A DNA stretch of 64,000 nucleotides from Anaerolineae bacterium (GTDB taxonomy: Bacteria; Chloroflexota; Anaerolineae; Aggregatilineales; Phototrophicaceae). The stretch spans positions 1 through 64,000 of the forward strand of contig JAJDXR010000073.1 in the NCBI GenBank assembly GCA_022823165.1. The letters run 5' to 3'. The position numbers and the translations under genes were made by a program. Positions 7,990 to 19,409 of the stretch are shown in pieces. Under the pieces are notes generated by a model. It saw only the letters and a program-made list of their open reading frames with translations, searched no databases and had not been told where the DNA came from. How positions within the stretch are numbered: the stretch's first letter is position 1; each line of letters begins with the position of its first letter.

Positions 7990-9137
7990 GGACCGTCAAT
8001 CGCCGGGATCAAGTCGTCCCACAAAAACTGATATGATTCGGCTTCTTCAGCGTAATCGCGCGGATTGTTGCTGAAACTATGCGTGGTAACCATCACCAGT
8101 TCCAGCTCGGGGATGACATGCAAAATTTGGCCGGCGGCGCCCAAGGCGGAAACCATGTCATAGGCGGCGATGCGATTTAACCACCAATAATAGCCGTAGC
8201 CGGCGTAGTCATTGCCGATTTCGACTTGCGGAGACGTTGACGCCACCACCCACCAGCCGGGCACAACTTGCTCTCCCTGCCAGCTGCCTTCCTGCAGAAA
8301 CAACTGCCCAAAGCGCGCCAGCTCGCGCGCCGTCATGCTGAGGCTGTGGCCGCCGGTGAAGTAACCCTTGGGGTCGACGCCCCAGAATTCCGCTTCGATG
8401 CCCAGCGGCTCAAACAGGTAGCGATGGGCGAATTCACAGGCGCTCATGCCGGTGGCTTCGGCCAATACCGCCGACATCAAGTGCGATACGCCGGTGCTGT
8501 AGTGGAATAGCGTACCAGGATCGCTGCTGAGAGGCAGGCTCAGGATATCAGCCACCCAGTCGGGGCTGCGATTGAGCAAACGCTCGCTCTGGTTCTCTTT
8601 CCAGTCCAGGCCGTGCGTCATAGTCAGCAGGTGGCGCAGGCGCAGCTCCAGCAGCCGAGGATCGGCGACATCAGCAAAGTAGTCAGGTAGATAGTCGGCT
8701 ACGCGATCGTCCACGGTCATGAAAAATTCCTGGTCAAAGGCGATACCCACGAGCGCCGACAAAACACTCTTGGATACGCTGGCGATGTTATTGCTGTCCG
8801 CTGCCCGGCTGCCGTTATAGTACTGCTCGTAGACGATATGCCCATGACGCATCAAAATCAGCGACTGCCTGGTCGGCGAATCCGCCAAGCGCGCCAGGCC
8901 ATCAGCGGCAATCGCGGGATTAATGCCCTGCTCGCTCATGCTGGACACTCGCCACAAGTCGTCGTCAGTCAGGTCCTCCGGCGCGTTGCCCCGCTGATAG
9001 AAGCGCCGCTGCTGACGACGGTTTTCCAGATCGCAGGCCGCGGGCAGGTCATCTTGCGCTTTAGCGCTGGCTGGACCCAGGAGACAGGCCCATGTTGCAA
9101 GACAGATTAAGAGGGTCTGGCCTAATACCTTGGCCAT
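7986..9137 (-). CDS. Secreted serine beta-lactamase-fold hydrolase
   Basis: 383 residues with a signal peptide (hydrophobic LLICLATWACLL, cleavage near ASAKA), so exported. The catalytic SxxK is Ser120-Val-Ser-Lys123 in IASVSKSVLSALVG, and the YxN-like motif is HYSTGVSHL; GAAGQ follows late in the domain. This is the esterase/penicillin-binding-protein-like family seen in cell-envelope maintenance or ester hydrolysis. Although it faces a gene of the same superfamily, the sequences are not close, so a recent duplication is unlikely. Confidence 0.82.
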   Translation of the reverse strand: MAKVLGQTLLICLATWACLLGPASAKAQDDLPAACDLENRRQQRRFYQRGNAPEDLTDDDLWRVSSMSEQGINPAIAADGLARLADSPTRQSLILMRHGHIVYEQYYNGSRAADSNNIASVSKSVLSALVGIAFDQEFFMTVDDRVADYLPDYFADVADPRLLELRLRHLLTMTHGLDWKENQSERLLNRSPDWVADILSLPLSSDPGTLFHYSTGVSHLMSAVLAEATGMSACEFAHRYLFEPLGIEAEFWGVDPKGYFTGGHSLSMTARELARFGQLFLQEGSWQGEQVVPGWWVVASTSPQVEIGNDYAGYGYYWWLNRIAAYDMVSALGAAGQILHVIPELELVMVTTHSFSNNPRDYAEEAESYQFLWDDLIPAIDGP

Positions 9138-9260
9138 TTGGCTATCGCTTCAACCTCCGTGGATCGCCCCGCCGAATGCGCCCAGCCTAACACATTTTGG
9201 GAGGCTTTTCAGTCTGACAATCCCCGTGAATCAGCAAAATACTGATAACAAACGGTATTG

Positions 9261-9281
9261 GGGCGAGCCATCGACTCGCCC
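9261..9281. repeat. Short palindromic intergenic repeat, copy 3
   Basis: GGGCGAG and CTCGCCC (7-base arms) flank seven bases; followed by GTAGG. Member of the dispersed palindrome family. Confidence 0.6.
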
Positions 9282-9397
9282 GTAGGAAGTGGCGGGAGGC
9301 GATTTCGGGCGGCGTGATTAATCGTCCCAACAATTTCGGAGTGAGCGCATCCGGGGAGTGAGGACGCCAATATATTGGCCAAGTCTACCTGTCGCAT

Positions 9398-9635
9398 AGT
9401 AGAACAATCGCACCAGAATCAGTTTATGTCGATTGCAACATAATTCCAGCGATTTGTAGGAGCGACTCGGTGAGTCGCCCACAAAATTTGCTTGGACATC
9501 GCGGACGTTTCGGCGCTGCGCGTAGACACAGCAGGTCAAACACCCCTACATCACCACCTTTTACGCGTATCCGCGAAAAACTCTGTGCCCTCTGTGTACT
9601 CGGTGGTTAAAATATTCTGGCGCGATTGCTCTGCT
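9398..9635 (+). mobile_element. MITE-like element, copy A
   Basis: Bounded by imperfect terminal inverted repeats: 9398-9419 and 9614-9635 agree at 19 of 22 positions (core CAATCGC and CCAGAAT). The interior includes a palindrome (9462-9478, GCGACTC / GAGTCGC) and a block reading CTCTGTGCCCTCTGTGTACTC. A larger copy lies inverted at 33649-34105 and shares about 180 interior bases. No coding capacity, so it would depend on a transposase elsewhere. Confidence 0.7.
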
Positions 9636-9652
9636 CCCTATAGCCTGGCGTC

Positions 9653-9681
9653 TAGTTGCTGGAAACGCCGTCTGCTATACT
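9653..9681 (+). promoter_or_regulatory. Possible mfd promoter
   Basis: TATACT at 9676-9681 with TAGTTG at 9653-9658, 17-base spacing. The -10 is good, the -35 is poor. Start of transcription would be near 9688, about 20 bases before the ATG. Confidence 0.4.
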
Positions 9682-9707
9682 GATGCGTTGCTGCCTGTGA
9701 AGAGAGC

Positions 9708-13232
<3,525 letters not shown>

Positions 13233-13331
13233 CGATGCGGGTACGCCCGGACGGCGTCGCAATCGGAAACGGCGTATCCCTCCGCACACTGCGCGATTCA
13301 GCAGGTTAAGCGCGCTGCCTGACCATTAGTT

Positions 13332-13820
13332 TCACCGAACCACATCCGCGAATGCGCCGCCGGTCACCTGCTGCAGGGTGTCCAGGCCTATCGGAAAAAT
13401 CGCATTGGCGGCGCCGCCGGCGGCATAAACCATATCAAAGCGCCGCAGCGATTCATCAAGGTAGACCGCGAGGCCCTCTCCCCGATGCGCGATTGGCGGG
13501 ACGGCGCCCGGCGCATAGCCCAGCCAGGAAATACACTGCTCGGCGGTCATCAGGCGTACTTTTTTGCGCCCGACCGCGAAGAGCGCCGCCAGTTTTCGTT
13601 CATCAATCGCTTGGTCGCCGCTGGTCAAGACCAACGCCGGCGTCGATTTGTCGATCATGAAGCCCAGGCTCTTCACGATCTGGCCCAATTCGCAGCCGAT
13701 GTTTTCCGCCGCTTGCTGCGCGGTAGCCGTAGGCCTGTCAAATTCGAGCACTTCAATATCCAGCTGTAAATCTCGCAGCGCCAGCCTTACATCCCTAACA
13801 CCGAGGACTTGCATAATCAT
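13332..13820 (-). CDS. YbaK/EbsC-type aminoacyl-tRNA deacylase
   Basis: 162 residues. The fold signature is present: AAENIGCELGQIVKSLGF, then FxLVLTSGDQAIDERKLAALF and the TAEQCISWLGYAPGAVPPIAH loop. These proteins hydrolyse mischarged tRNA, typically Cys-tRNA(Pro) or Ala-tRNA(Pro), in the cytoplasm. The exact tRNA specificity is not decided by sequence alone. AAGGAA precedes the ATG at 13820; MIMQ gives a second possible start two codons later. Confidence 0.88.
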   Translation of the reverse strand: MIMQVLGVRDVRLALRDLQLDIEVLEFDRPTATAQQAAENIGCELGQIVKSLGFMIDKSTPALVLTSGDQAIDERKLAALFAVGRKKVRLMTAEQCISWLGYAPGAVPPIAHRGEGLAVYLDESLRRFDMVYAAGGAANAIFPIGLDTLQQVTGGAFADVVR

Positions 13821-13900
13821 TTCCTTGTTGGCTACAATCGGTATTGATGATTGTAGACCTTACGATCGGCAGAGCAACGGCGGGATGTGGGAGAATCTTC

Positions 13901-14713
13901 ATGCAAGTGGATGTTCAGAGCTTTGACAAACTGGGATACGTCACCGTTTCCGGCATGTTTAACGATGATGAGGTAGCGAACTATCGCAAGCACTATATGG
14001 ATATGCGCGCCGCGGGTGAATATCCGGGCGATTTCGCCGGTGTAGACGCCCAAAGCAGCGACCCGTTGAAGCGCTATCCGCGGCTTATTCACATGCACCG
14101 CTGGGACAAGATCAGCCTCGACTGGATGCTGCACGGGCGCATCGGCAGCGCATTTCGTCAATTGCTGGGAAAAGAGCCACTGGCTGTGCAAACGATGCTC
14201 TACTTCAAGCCAGCCGGCGCGCGCGGCCAGGCTCTGCATCAAGACCAGTATTATTTGCGCGTACAGCCCGGCACCTGCATCGCCGCCTGGATGGCGCTTG
14301 ACGATTGCGATGAAGAAAACGGCTGCTTGCAGGTGGTGCCCGGCAGCCACAATTTGCCGCTATTGTGCCCGGTTGACGCCGATACCAGCGAGAGTTTCAC
14401 CGATGTCACTGTGCCGCTTTCAGCGGATATGCAGCCGGAGCCGGTAATTATGAAAGCCGGTGATGTCTTCTTTTTCAACGGCCAGGTGATCCATGGCAGT
14501 TTCCCCAATACATCGGATTCCCGCTTTCGCCGCGCTTTGATCGGCCACTACATTGACGCTGACGCTGACCAGGTGGCGCGTTACTACCACCCGGTAATGC
14601 GCTTTGATGGTTCGGTCGTCGAACTTGATGTCGCGGAAGGCGGCGGTCAGTGTGGCCTGTGGGTGGATGAGGACGGCCAGGAAGTCCTGGAAATGAGCGG
14701 TCAGTTTGCTTAG
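13901..14713 (+). CDS. Phytanoyl-CoA dioxygenase-like Fe(II)/2-oxoglutarate oxygenase
   Basis: 270 residues from ATG 13901, preferred because GGGAGAA lies 9-15 bases before it. The iron-binding HxD...H set is seen as HQD in GQALHQDQYYL (about residue 112) and the distal His in FFNGQVIHGS, with a following Arg (SRFRRALIG) for 2-oxoglutarate. The enzyme would hydroxylate a small molecule or lipid; the substrate is unknown. It overlaps the convergent membrane-protein gene by 4 bases (TTAG). Confidence 0.85.
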   Translation: MQVDVQSFDKLGYVTVSGMFNDDEVANYRKHYMDMRAAGEYPGDFAGVDAQSSDPLKRYPRLIHMHRWDKISLDWMLHGRIGSAFRQLLGKEPLAVQTMLYFKPAGARGQALHQDQYYLRVQPGTCIAAWMALDDCDEENGCLQVVPGSHNLPLLCPVDADTSESFTDVTVPLSADMQPEPVIMKAGDVFFFNGQVIHGSFPNTSDSRFRRALIGHYIDADADQVARYYHPVMRFDGSVVELDVAEGGGQCGLWVDEDGQEVLEMSGQFA

Positions 14714-15246
14714 TCGGCGTAAGTGATGCCGCCAGCCCGCTCGAAGTGAGAGCTCGGTTCAGCCAGTTCAGCATCGGTGTGACGCTTTGGCAGCGCGGCC
14801 AGCAAAATGCGGCGTCCGCCGGCTTCGACAAAATAGGTATGCAAGGCTTGGTCAGGTTCAAACTTGAGGCGGCCGGAGACCCGGTGGTCGAAGCGGATGC
14901 TTTCGCCCGATTTGCTGGCGAGCGTCGTCTTGCGCCACAGCTTCCAGCGAGATCCCAAGCCATCGGTGTAGAGTACGCGGTAACACAGCTTGACGCGGGC
15001 GAAGCGCCAGGCGCGCATGGCCATGGTCAATACAAAAGCCCCGATCAGCGCGATGACAATCAGCCGGCCTGCCGGTCCATAACGCCCGGCGATTAGTATC
15101 AGCGGCACGGATAAAAGCAGCAGGGTCGTCAGCGGCTCGGTGATCAACTGCAGCCATTGGCGCGACGACAGTCTGCCGTCGCGGTTGCGCTTGAGATCCA
15201 TGCGCGTTTCGCGTGAAAGTTTCTCGCTGGTGTACATACCGTTCAT
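14710..15246 (-). CDS. Membrane protein of unknown function
   Basis: 178 residues with two adjacent hydrophobic segments (about 36-75: TTLLLLSVPLILIAG and LIVIALIGAFVLTMAM), a basic N-terminus and a soluble C-terminal domain of mixed strands (ESIRFDHRVSGRLKF...). A bacterial-PH-like domain is possible but unproven. It starts 1 base after the stop of the EamA transporter on the same strand, so the two may be translated together. Confidence 0.7.
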   Translation of the reverse strand: MNGMYTSEKLSRETRMDLKRNRDGRLSSRQWLQLITEPLTTLLLLSVPLILIAGRYGPAGRLIVIALIGAFVLTMAMRAWRFARVKLCYRVLYTDGLGSRWKLWRKTTLASKSGESIRFDHRVSGRLKFEPDQALHTYFVEAGGRRILLAALPKRHTDAELAEPSSHFERAGGITYAD

Positions 15247-15247
15247 T

Positions 15248-16165
15248 TTATCCCGCTTCGCGGACGATGCTAGTATCGATTCGATTGCGCGGCCGCCACT
15301 GCAACACGATGACGCTGCCGATAATCAAGGCGGCGCCGAGCCATTGAATAGCCAGTATTACTTCGGCGAGGATCAGCATGGAAACGATCATCGACAAGAT
15401 CGGCTCGACCGTGCTAATCAGCGAAGTCTGAGCCGCGCCGATGCGCTGAATCGCCAGGTTAATGGCGAAGATCGGCAACACGGTGCCGAGGGCGGCGATG
15501 CCGACGAGCATGAGCAGCGACAGCGCGTTCTGCGGCATTTGCAGCCCGCGCAGGGGGATCAGCAGCAGGAGCACAGCCAATGTGCCGACCATCATCCAGG
15601 CGCTGGCGCCGGATACGTCGGCCACGCCGTTCAAGGATCGCTTGGCCAGCAGATAATAGACCGCGACGATAAACGCGTTGAAAAGCGCCAAAGCCAAGCC
15701 GATCGAATCAATGTTTTCGCCGAGCATGAGATTCGGCACAGTCAGCACAATGCCGGATAGCGCCATAGCCAGCGCCAGCCAGGCTAGCGGTCGAATCCGC
15801 TCGCCCAGCAGCGTCGACAGCAGGACCACCATGGCCGGATAAGAATAAAAGAGCGCGATATAAGTGCTGCCCGGCAAGCGCTCCAGGGCGAAGAACGCCG
15901 CCAGCACAGCTGCTGATATCACGATGCCGATGGCCAGCATTGGGCCGATGGGGGCGTCGCTTTTGCGCGTTGAGGCGGCTCGACGCCGGCTGATGAGGTC
16001 CAGCCCCAACATCATCGGCACAGCGATCACAAAACGCCAGATAGCAATGTCAAAGGGCTCGAATGACGAGTGCAGATAGGTGGTCTTTACCAAAGTCGGC
16101 ATGACAGCGAAACCGGCGGCAGCCAAGAGCACCCACAATACACCTTCGCGCTCTTTACGCGACAT
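15248..16165 (-). CDS. EamA/DMT-family permease
   Basis: 305 residues with ten hydrophobic segments in two repeated EamA halves (about 8-140 and 155-295). It is an inner-membrane transporter exporting a metabolite; substrate unassigned. The second half holds the typical GAAQTSLISTVEPILSMIVSMLILAEVI pattern of the family. It is 74 bases downstream of nuoN on the same strand and could be read through from the nuo operon. Confidence 0.85.
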   Translation of the reverse strand: MSRKEREGVLWVLLAAAGFAVMPTLVKTTYLHSSFEPFDIAIWRFVIAVPMMLGLDLISRRRAASTRKSDAPIGPMLAIGIVISAAVLAAFFALERLPGSTYIALFYSYPAMVVLLSTLLGERIRPLAWLALAMALSGIVLTVPNLMLGENIDSIGLALALFNAFIVAVYYLLAKRSLNGVADVSGASAWMMVGTLAVLLLLIPLRGLQMPQNALSLLMLVGIAALGTVLPIFAINLAIQRIGAAQTSLISTVEPILSMIVSMLILAEVILAIQWLGAALIIGSVIVLQWRPRNRIDTSIVREAG

Positions 16166-16239
16166 GGAGTCTCATGCCAAGCGCGCCCAGCTTCAACATA
16201 ACAGGCTGCCTGTCTGAAGTTCGTGGGCTACAAGCGGCC

Positions 16240-17778
16240 TCAAGCGATGCTCACCATACTGACCAGGTTGGTCGCCAGGGGGTAGAAGACGCCAAAGACC
16301 AGTGTGCCGGCAAGCGCGATATTGATCGCCCAGCGGACGTAGCGCGTCTCCAGCGCCGGTATCAGCTCGCCCGCGCTGTCGCGCAGGTACATATTCACCA
16401 CGACGCGGATGTAATAAAAGGCGCTCACCACGCTGGTCAGCACGCCAACCACAGCCAAGCCGAAGAGCCCGGCCTGCACGGCAGCGGAGAAAATCATGAA
16501 TTTGCCGACGAAGCCAGCTGTCAAGGGTACACCGGTGAGGCTGAGCATGAATACGGTCATCGCCATGGCCATGAGTGGGCGCGACTGCGCCAAGCCATTG
16601 AGGTCGTCGATATTGCCGCCGCTGCCGTCGGCTTTCTCGATCGCCATGACAACCGCAAAGGCGCCCAGATTGGTAAACATATAAGCCATCATGTAGACTA
16701 GCGCGCCCTGCGTGGCGGCGTCGATGACATTGGCGCTGCCGGCAGCCGCCACAGCCACCATTATGTAGCCGGCGTGCGCGATGGACGAATAAGCCAACAT
16801 GCGCTTGAGATTACGCTGTGAGATGGCGACAAAGTTGCCCAGCACCAGGGTGAGAATGGCGATGATGGTGGCGGTCGCCTGCCAAGCGGCGGCATCGCCA
16901 TCAGCAAGCGCCAGGACGGAAAGTCCACTAATCAGGATGCGCAGCAGCGCCGCGAAACCGCCGATCTTGGCGGTCACGCTCATGAAGGCGGTGACGGGAG
17001 TTGGCGCGCCTTCGTAGACATCAGGCGTCCACATATGGAAGGGCACGACGGCCACTTTGAAGCCCAAGCCGACGATCAGCATAGCCGCGCCGACCAGCAA
17101 GTAAAACGTCGCCGACGTAGCCGCCCCCACAATGCTGCCGGCTGCCGCGAAGATTTGCGGGATGCTGGTGCTTCCAGTGGCGCCGTAGACCAGAGCCGCG
17201 CCGAATACCAGAAATGCGCTGGAGAAGGCGCCCAGTATGAAGTATTTCATGCCGCTCTCTTCGGATTTGAGCGCCAGGTCGCTGCCGTCATTCTTGATTG
17301 AACGGAAAGCCGCCAGGATATACAGCGGGATGCTCAGCAATTCCAGCGCCACAAAGACGATGATGAGGTCATTGGCGCCAACCATGAACATGGCGCCGGC
17401 GGAAGAAATCAGCGCCAGAATGTAATACTCGCCGCGGTGAATCTCGGCGCGGTTGAGATAGTCCCAACTCATCAGGACGGCGACCAGGGTGGCCACCAGT
17501 ATCACCGCGTTTAGGAAGCCGGTGAAGGCATCGGCCACAAACATGCCGTAGAGCGCGACCTGTTCGCCGGCAGCCGGCGAATAGACAAAGACATTCGACA
17601 GGAAGCTGAGGCCCAAGCCCAGGCATGCCAGCAGCGGCGTCCAATGCTGACGCTCCTCGCCCGCGAACAAATCCGCCAGGACCAGAATCAGGGTCCAGGT
17701 CAGCAGCAGTGTGGCGGGCAGCGTGGACGCCAAGTTGGATTGCGCGAGGAATTCCGCGATTGTCGGCGGCTCAAACAT
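16240..17778 (-). CDS. nuoN: NADH:quinone oxidoreductase subunit N
   Basis: 512 residues, antiporter-like membrane subunit of complex I with about 14 hydrophobic helices. Family marks: ELLSIPLYILAAF (the Glu of TM5), HMWTPDVYEGAPTPVTAFMSVTAKIGGFA (TM7-8 with its Lys) and the second-half Lys in ISQRNLKRMLAYSSIAHAGY. It carries one proton channel. Last gene of the nuo operon; 8 bases after nuoM, with AGGAGAAAAC ahead of its ATG. Confidence 0.97.
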   Translation of the reverse strand: MFEPPTIAEFLAQSNLASTLPATLLLTWTLILVLADLFAGEERQHWTPLLACLGLGLSFLSNVFVYSPAAGEQVALYGMFVADAFTGFLNAVILVATLVAVLMSWDYLNRAEIHRGEYYILALISSAGAMFMVGANDLIIVFVALELLSIPLYILAAFRSIKNDGSDLALKSEESGMKYFILGAFSSAFLVFGAALVYGATGSTSIPQIFAAAGSIVGAATSATFYLLVGAAMLIVGLGFKVAVVPFHMWTPDVYEGAPTPVTAFMSVTAKIGGFAALLRILISGLSVLALADGDAAAWQATATIIAILTLVLGNFVAISQRNLKRMLAYSSIAHAGYIMVAVAAAGSANVIDAATQGALVYMMAYMFTNLGAFAVVMAIEKADGSGGNIDDLNGLAQSRPLMAMAMTVFMLSLTGVPLTAGFVGKFMIFSAAVQAGLFGLAVVGVLTSVVSAFYYIRVVVNMYLRDSAGELIPALETRYVRWAINIALAGTLVFGVFYPLATNLVSMVSIA

Positions 17779-17786
17779 GTTTTCTC

Positions 17787-19394
17787 CTAGCGAACAAACA
17801 TCGCCACGATCTTATCCACGGAAACATCCAGCATGTTAAAAAATACGATCGGCTGCAAGCCCATCCAGAAGACCATGATGATGATGGGGATGTAAGCCGC
17901 CTTCTCGTACCAGGTCAGCGTATAGCCGTCTTCGTTCGCCAGTGGATTCTTGACTTCGCCCATGAATACGTGCTGGAACATCTTCAGCAGATACACCGCC
18001 GCCAGGATTACGCCCAGGGTGGCGAAGAGCGTAAAAGCGAAACCGAGGTAGTCGCTGCCCAGCGAGCCCAGCAATATGGTGAACTCGCCGATGAAGCCGT
18101 TGAGGCCCGGCAAGCCCATGCTGCTCAGCGAAATGACCAGGCTGATCGCCCCGAATAGCGGCATGACCTTCCAGATGCCGCCGTAGGCAGCCATCTCCTT
18201 GGTGTGCCAGCGCTCGTAAAGCATGCCGACAATCAAGAAGAGACCACCGGTGCTGATGCCGTGGTTGACCATTTGCAGGGTCGCGCCTTGCAAGCCCTGC
18301 GCGTTAAGCGCGAAGATGCCGACGACCACAAAGCCGAGATGGCTGACGGAGGAATAGGCTACCAGCTTCTTGACGTTGTCCTGCGCGTAGCTGACCCAGG
18401 CGCCGTAGATGATGCCCACCACGCCCAGGAAAGCGATCGTCGGGGCCCAGGCCACGGTCGCCTCGGGGAAGAGATTCAGATTGAAGCGCACAATGCCGTA
18501 GGTGCCCATCTTCAGCAGCACCCCGGCCAAAATCACCGAGCCGGCGGTGGGCGCCTGCACATGAGCGTCCGGCAGCCAGCTATGGAAGGGGAAGATCGGC
18601 ACTTTGATAGCGAAAGCCACCAAAAATCCCAGGAAGAGGAAACTCTCGACCGAATTAAGCAGGAAGCCCGACTCCTCGCCCTCGCCATCCGGACCTGGCG
18701 CGTCCCAGTAGGTGCCGGCGCCGTCGAAGGTCTGTACGCGCTCAATCACGCCGATATCGCCGCCGGCGCTGTAGGTGCTGAAGGTGCCGGAGCGATTGCC
18801 GACGTAGAGAATGGCGATCAGCATCAGAATCGAACCGGCCATGGTGTAGAGGAAGAATTTGACGGCGGCGTAGATGCGGTCTTCCGAACCCCAGATGCCG
18901 ATGAGGAAATACATCGGCACCAATGTCACTTCCCAGAAGACGTAGAAAATGATCAAGTCATGCACGACAAAGACGCCGATCATCGACCATTCGAGCAGCA
19001 TCAAGAAGATGTAATAAAGTTTCTCGCGGCCGCGCTCCTCGAAGATGTGGCTGCCGAATGATCCCAGGATGGCGATTGGCATGATGAAGGTCGTCAAGAG
19101 GACCAGCAGCATACTGATGCCGTCCACGCCGACGAAGTAACTGACGTTGATGACCGACTCGCCCAGCGTGACCTCAGCCCAGGTATTGCGCTGCGCCATT
19201 TGCAGCTCGGCGACGCTCGGATCAAAGTTGATCCACATGAGCACGGACGCGACAAAGGTCACGATGCTCGTAGCGAAGGCCACCCACTTCAAGCTGTTCT
19301 TATGTATCTCGCCATTCATGAAGAGCAAGACGACCAGGCCAGCAATTGGCAGGAACAGGGTGATGGTAGTAAGCGAGAGTCCAGTTACGTCCAT
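17787..19394 (-). CDS. nuoM: NADH:quinone oxidoreductase subunit M
   Basis: 535 residues. Antiporter-like proton-pumping subunit. Marks: FWEVTLVPMYFLIGIWG with the TM5 Glu, FPFHSWLPDAHVQAPTAGSVILAGVLLKMGTYG (segments of TM7-8) and AQDNVKKLVAYSSVSHLGF. About 30 residues (roughly 212-245, FDGAGTYWDAPGPDGEGEESG) extend the outside loop before TM7 and are rich in Gly/Asp/Glu. AAGGAGAA lies 10 bases before the ATG; 15 bases after nuoL. Confidence 0.97.
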   Translation of the reverse strand: MDVTGLSLTTITLFLPIAGLVVLLFMNGEIHKNSLKWVAFATSIVTFVASVLMWINFDPSVAELQMAQRNTWAEVTLGESVINVSYFVGVDGISMLLVLLTTFIMPIAILGSFGSHIFEERGREKLYYIFLMLLEWSMIGVFVVHDLIIFYVFWEVTLVPMYFLIGIWGSEDRIYAAVKFFLYTMAGSILMLIAILYVGNRSGTFSTYSAGGDIGVIERVQTFDGAGTYWDAPGPDGEGEESGFLLNSVESFLFLGFLVAFAIKVPIFPFHSWLPDAHVQAPTAGSVILAGVLLKMGTYGIVRFNLNLFPEATVAWAPTIAFLGVVGIIYGAWVSYAQDNVKKLVAYSSVSHLGFVVVGIFALNAQGLQGATLQMVNHGISTGGLFLIVGMLYERWHTKEMAAYGGIWKVMPLFGAISLVISLSSMGLPGLNGFIGEFTILLGSLGSDYLGFAFTLFATLGVILAAVYLLKMFQHVFMGEVKNPLANEDGYTLTWYEKAAYIPIIIMVFWMGLQPIVFFNMLDVSVDKIVAMFVR

Positions 19395-19409
19395 AGGACA
19401 GTGTTCTCC

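Larger units (their letters stand above)
9138..9707. other. Intergenic region filled with repeats
   Basis: 570 bases without a gene. It contains a palindrome (9261-9281), an inverted-repeat-bounded element (9398-9635) and the mfd promoter region. A weak hairpin near 9165-9215 could end the flanking transcript but has no T tract. Confidence 0.5.

Noticed and set aside
18204..19061. Plus-strand frame inside nuoM, and similar ones at 22392-23441 and 20931-21746
   Set aside because: Antisense frames kept open by GC-rich codons; products rich in His, Gln and Glu without motif.
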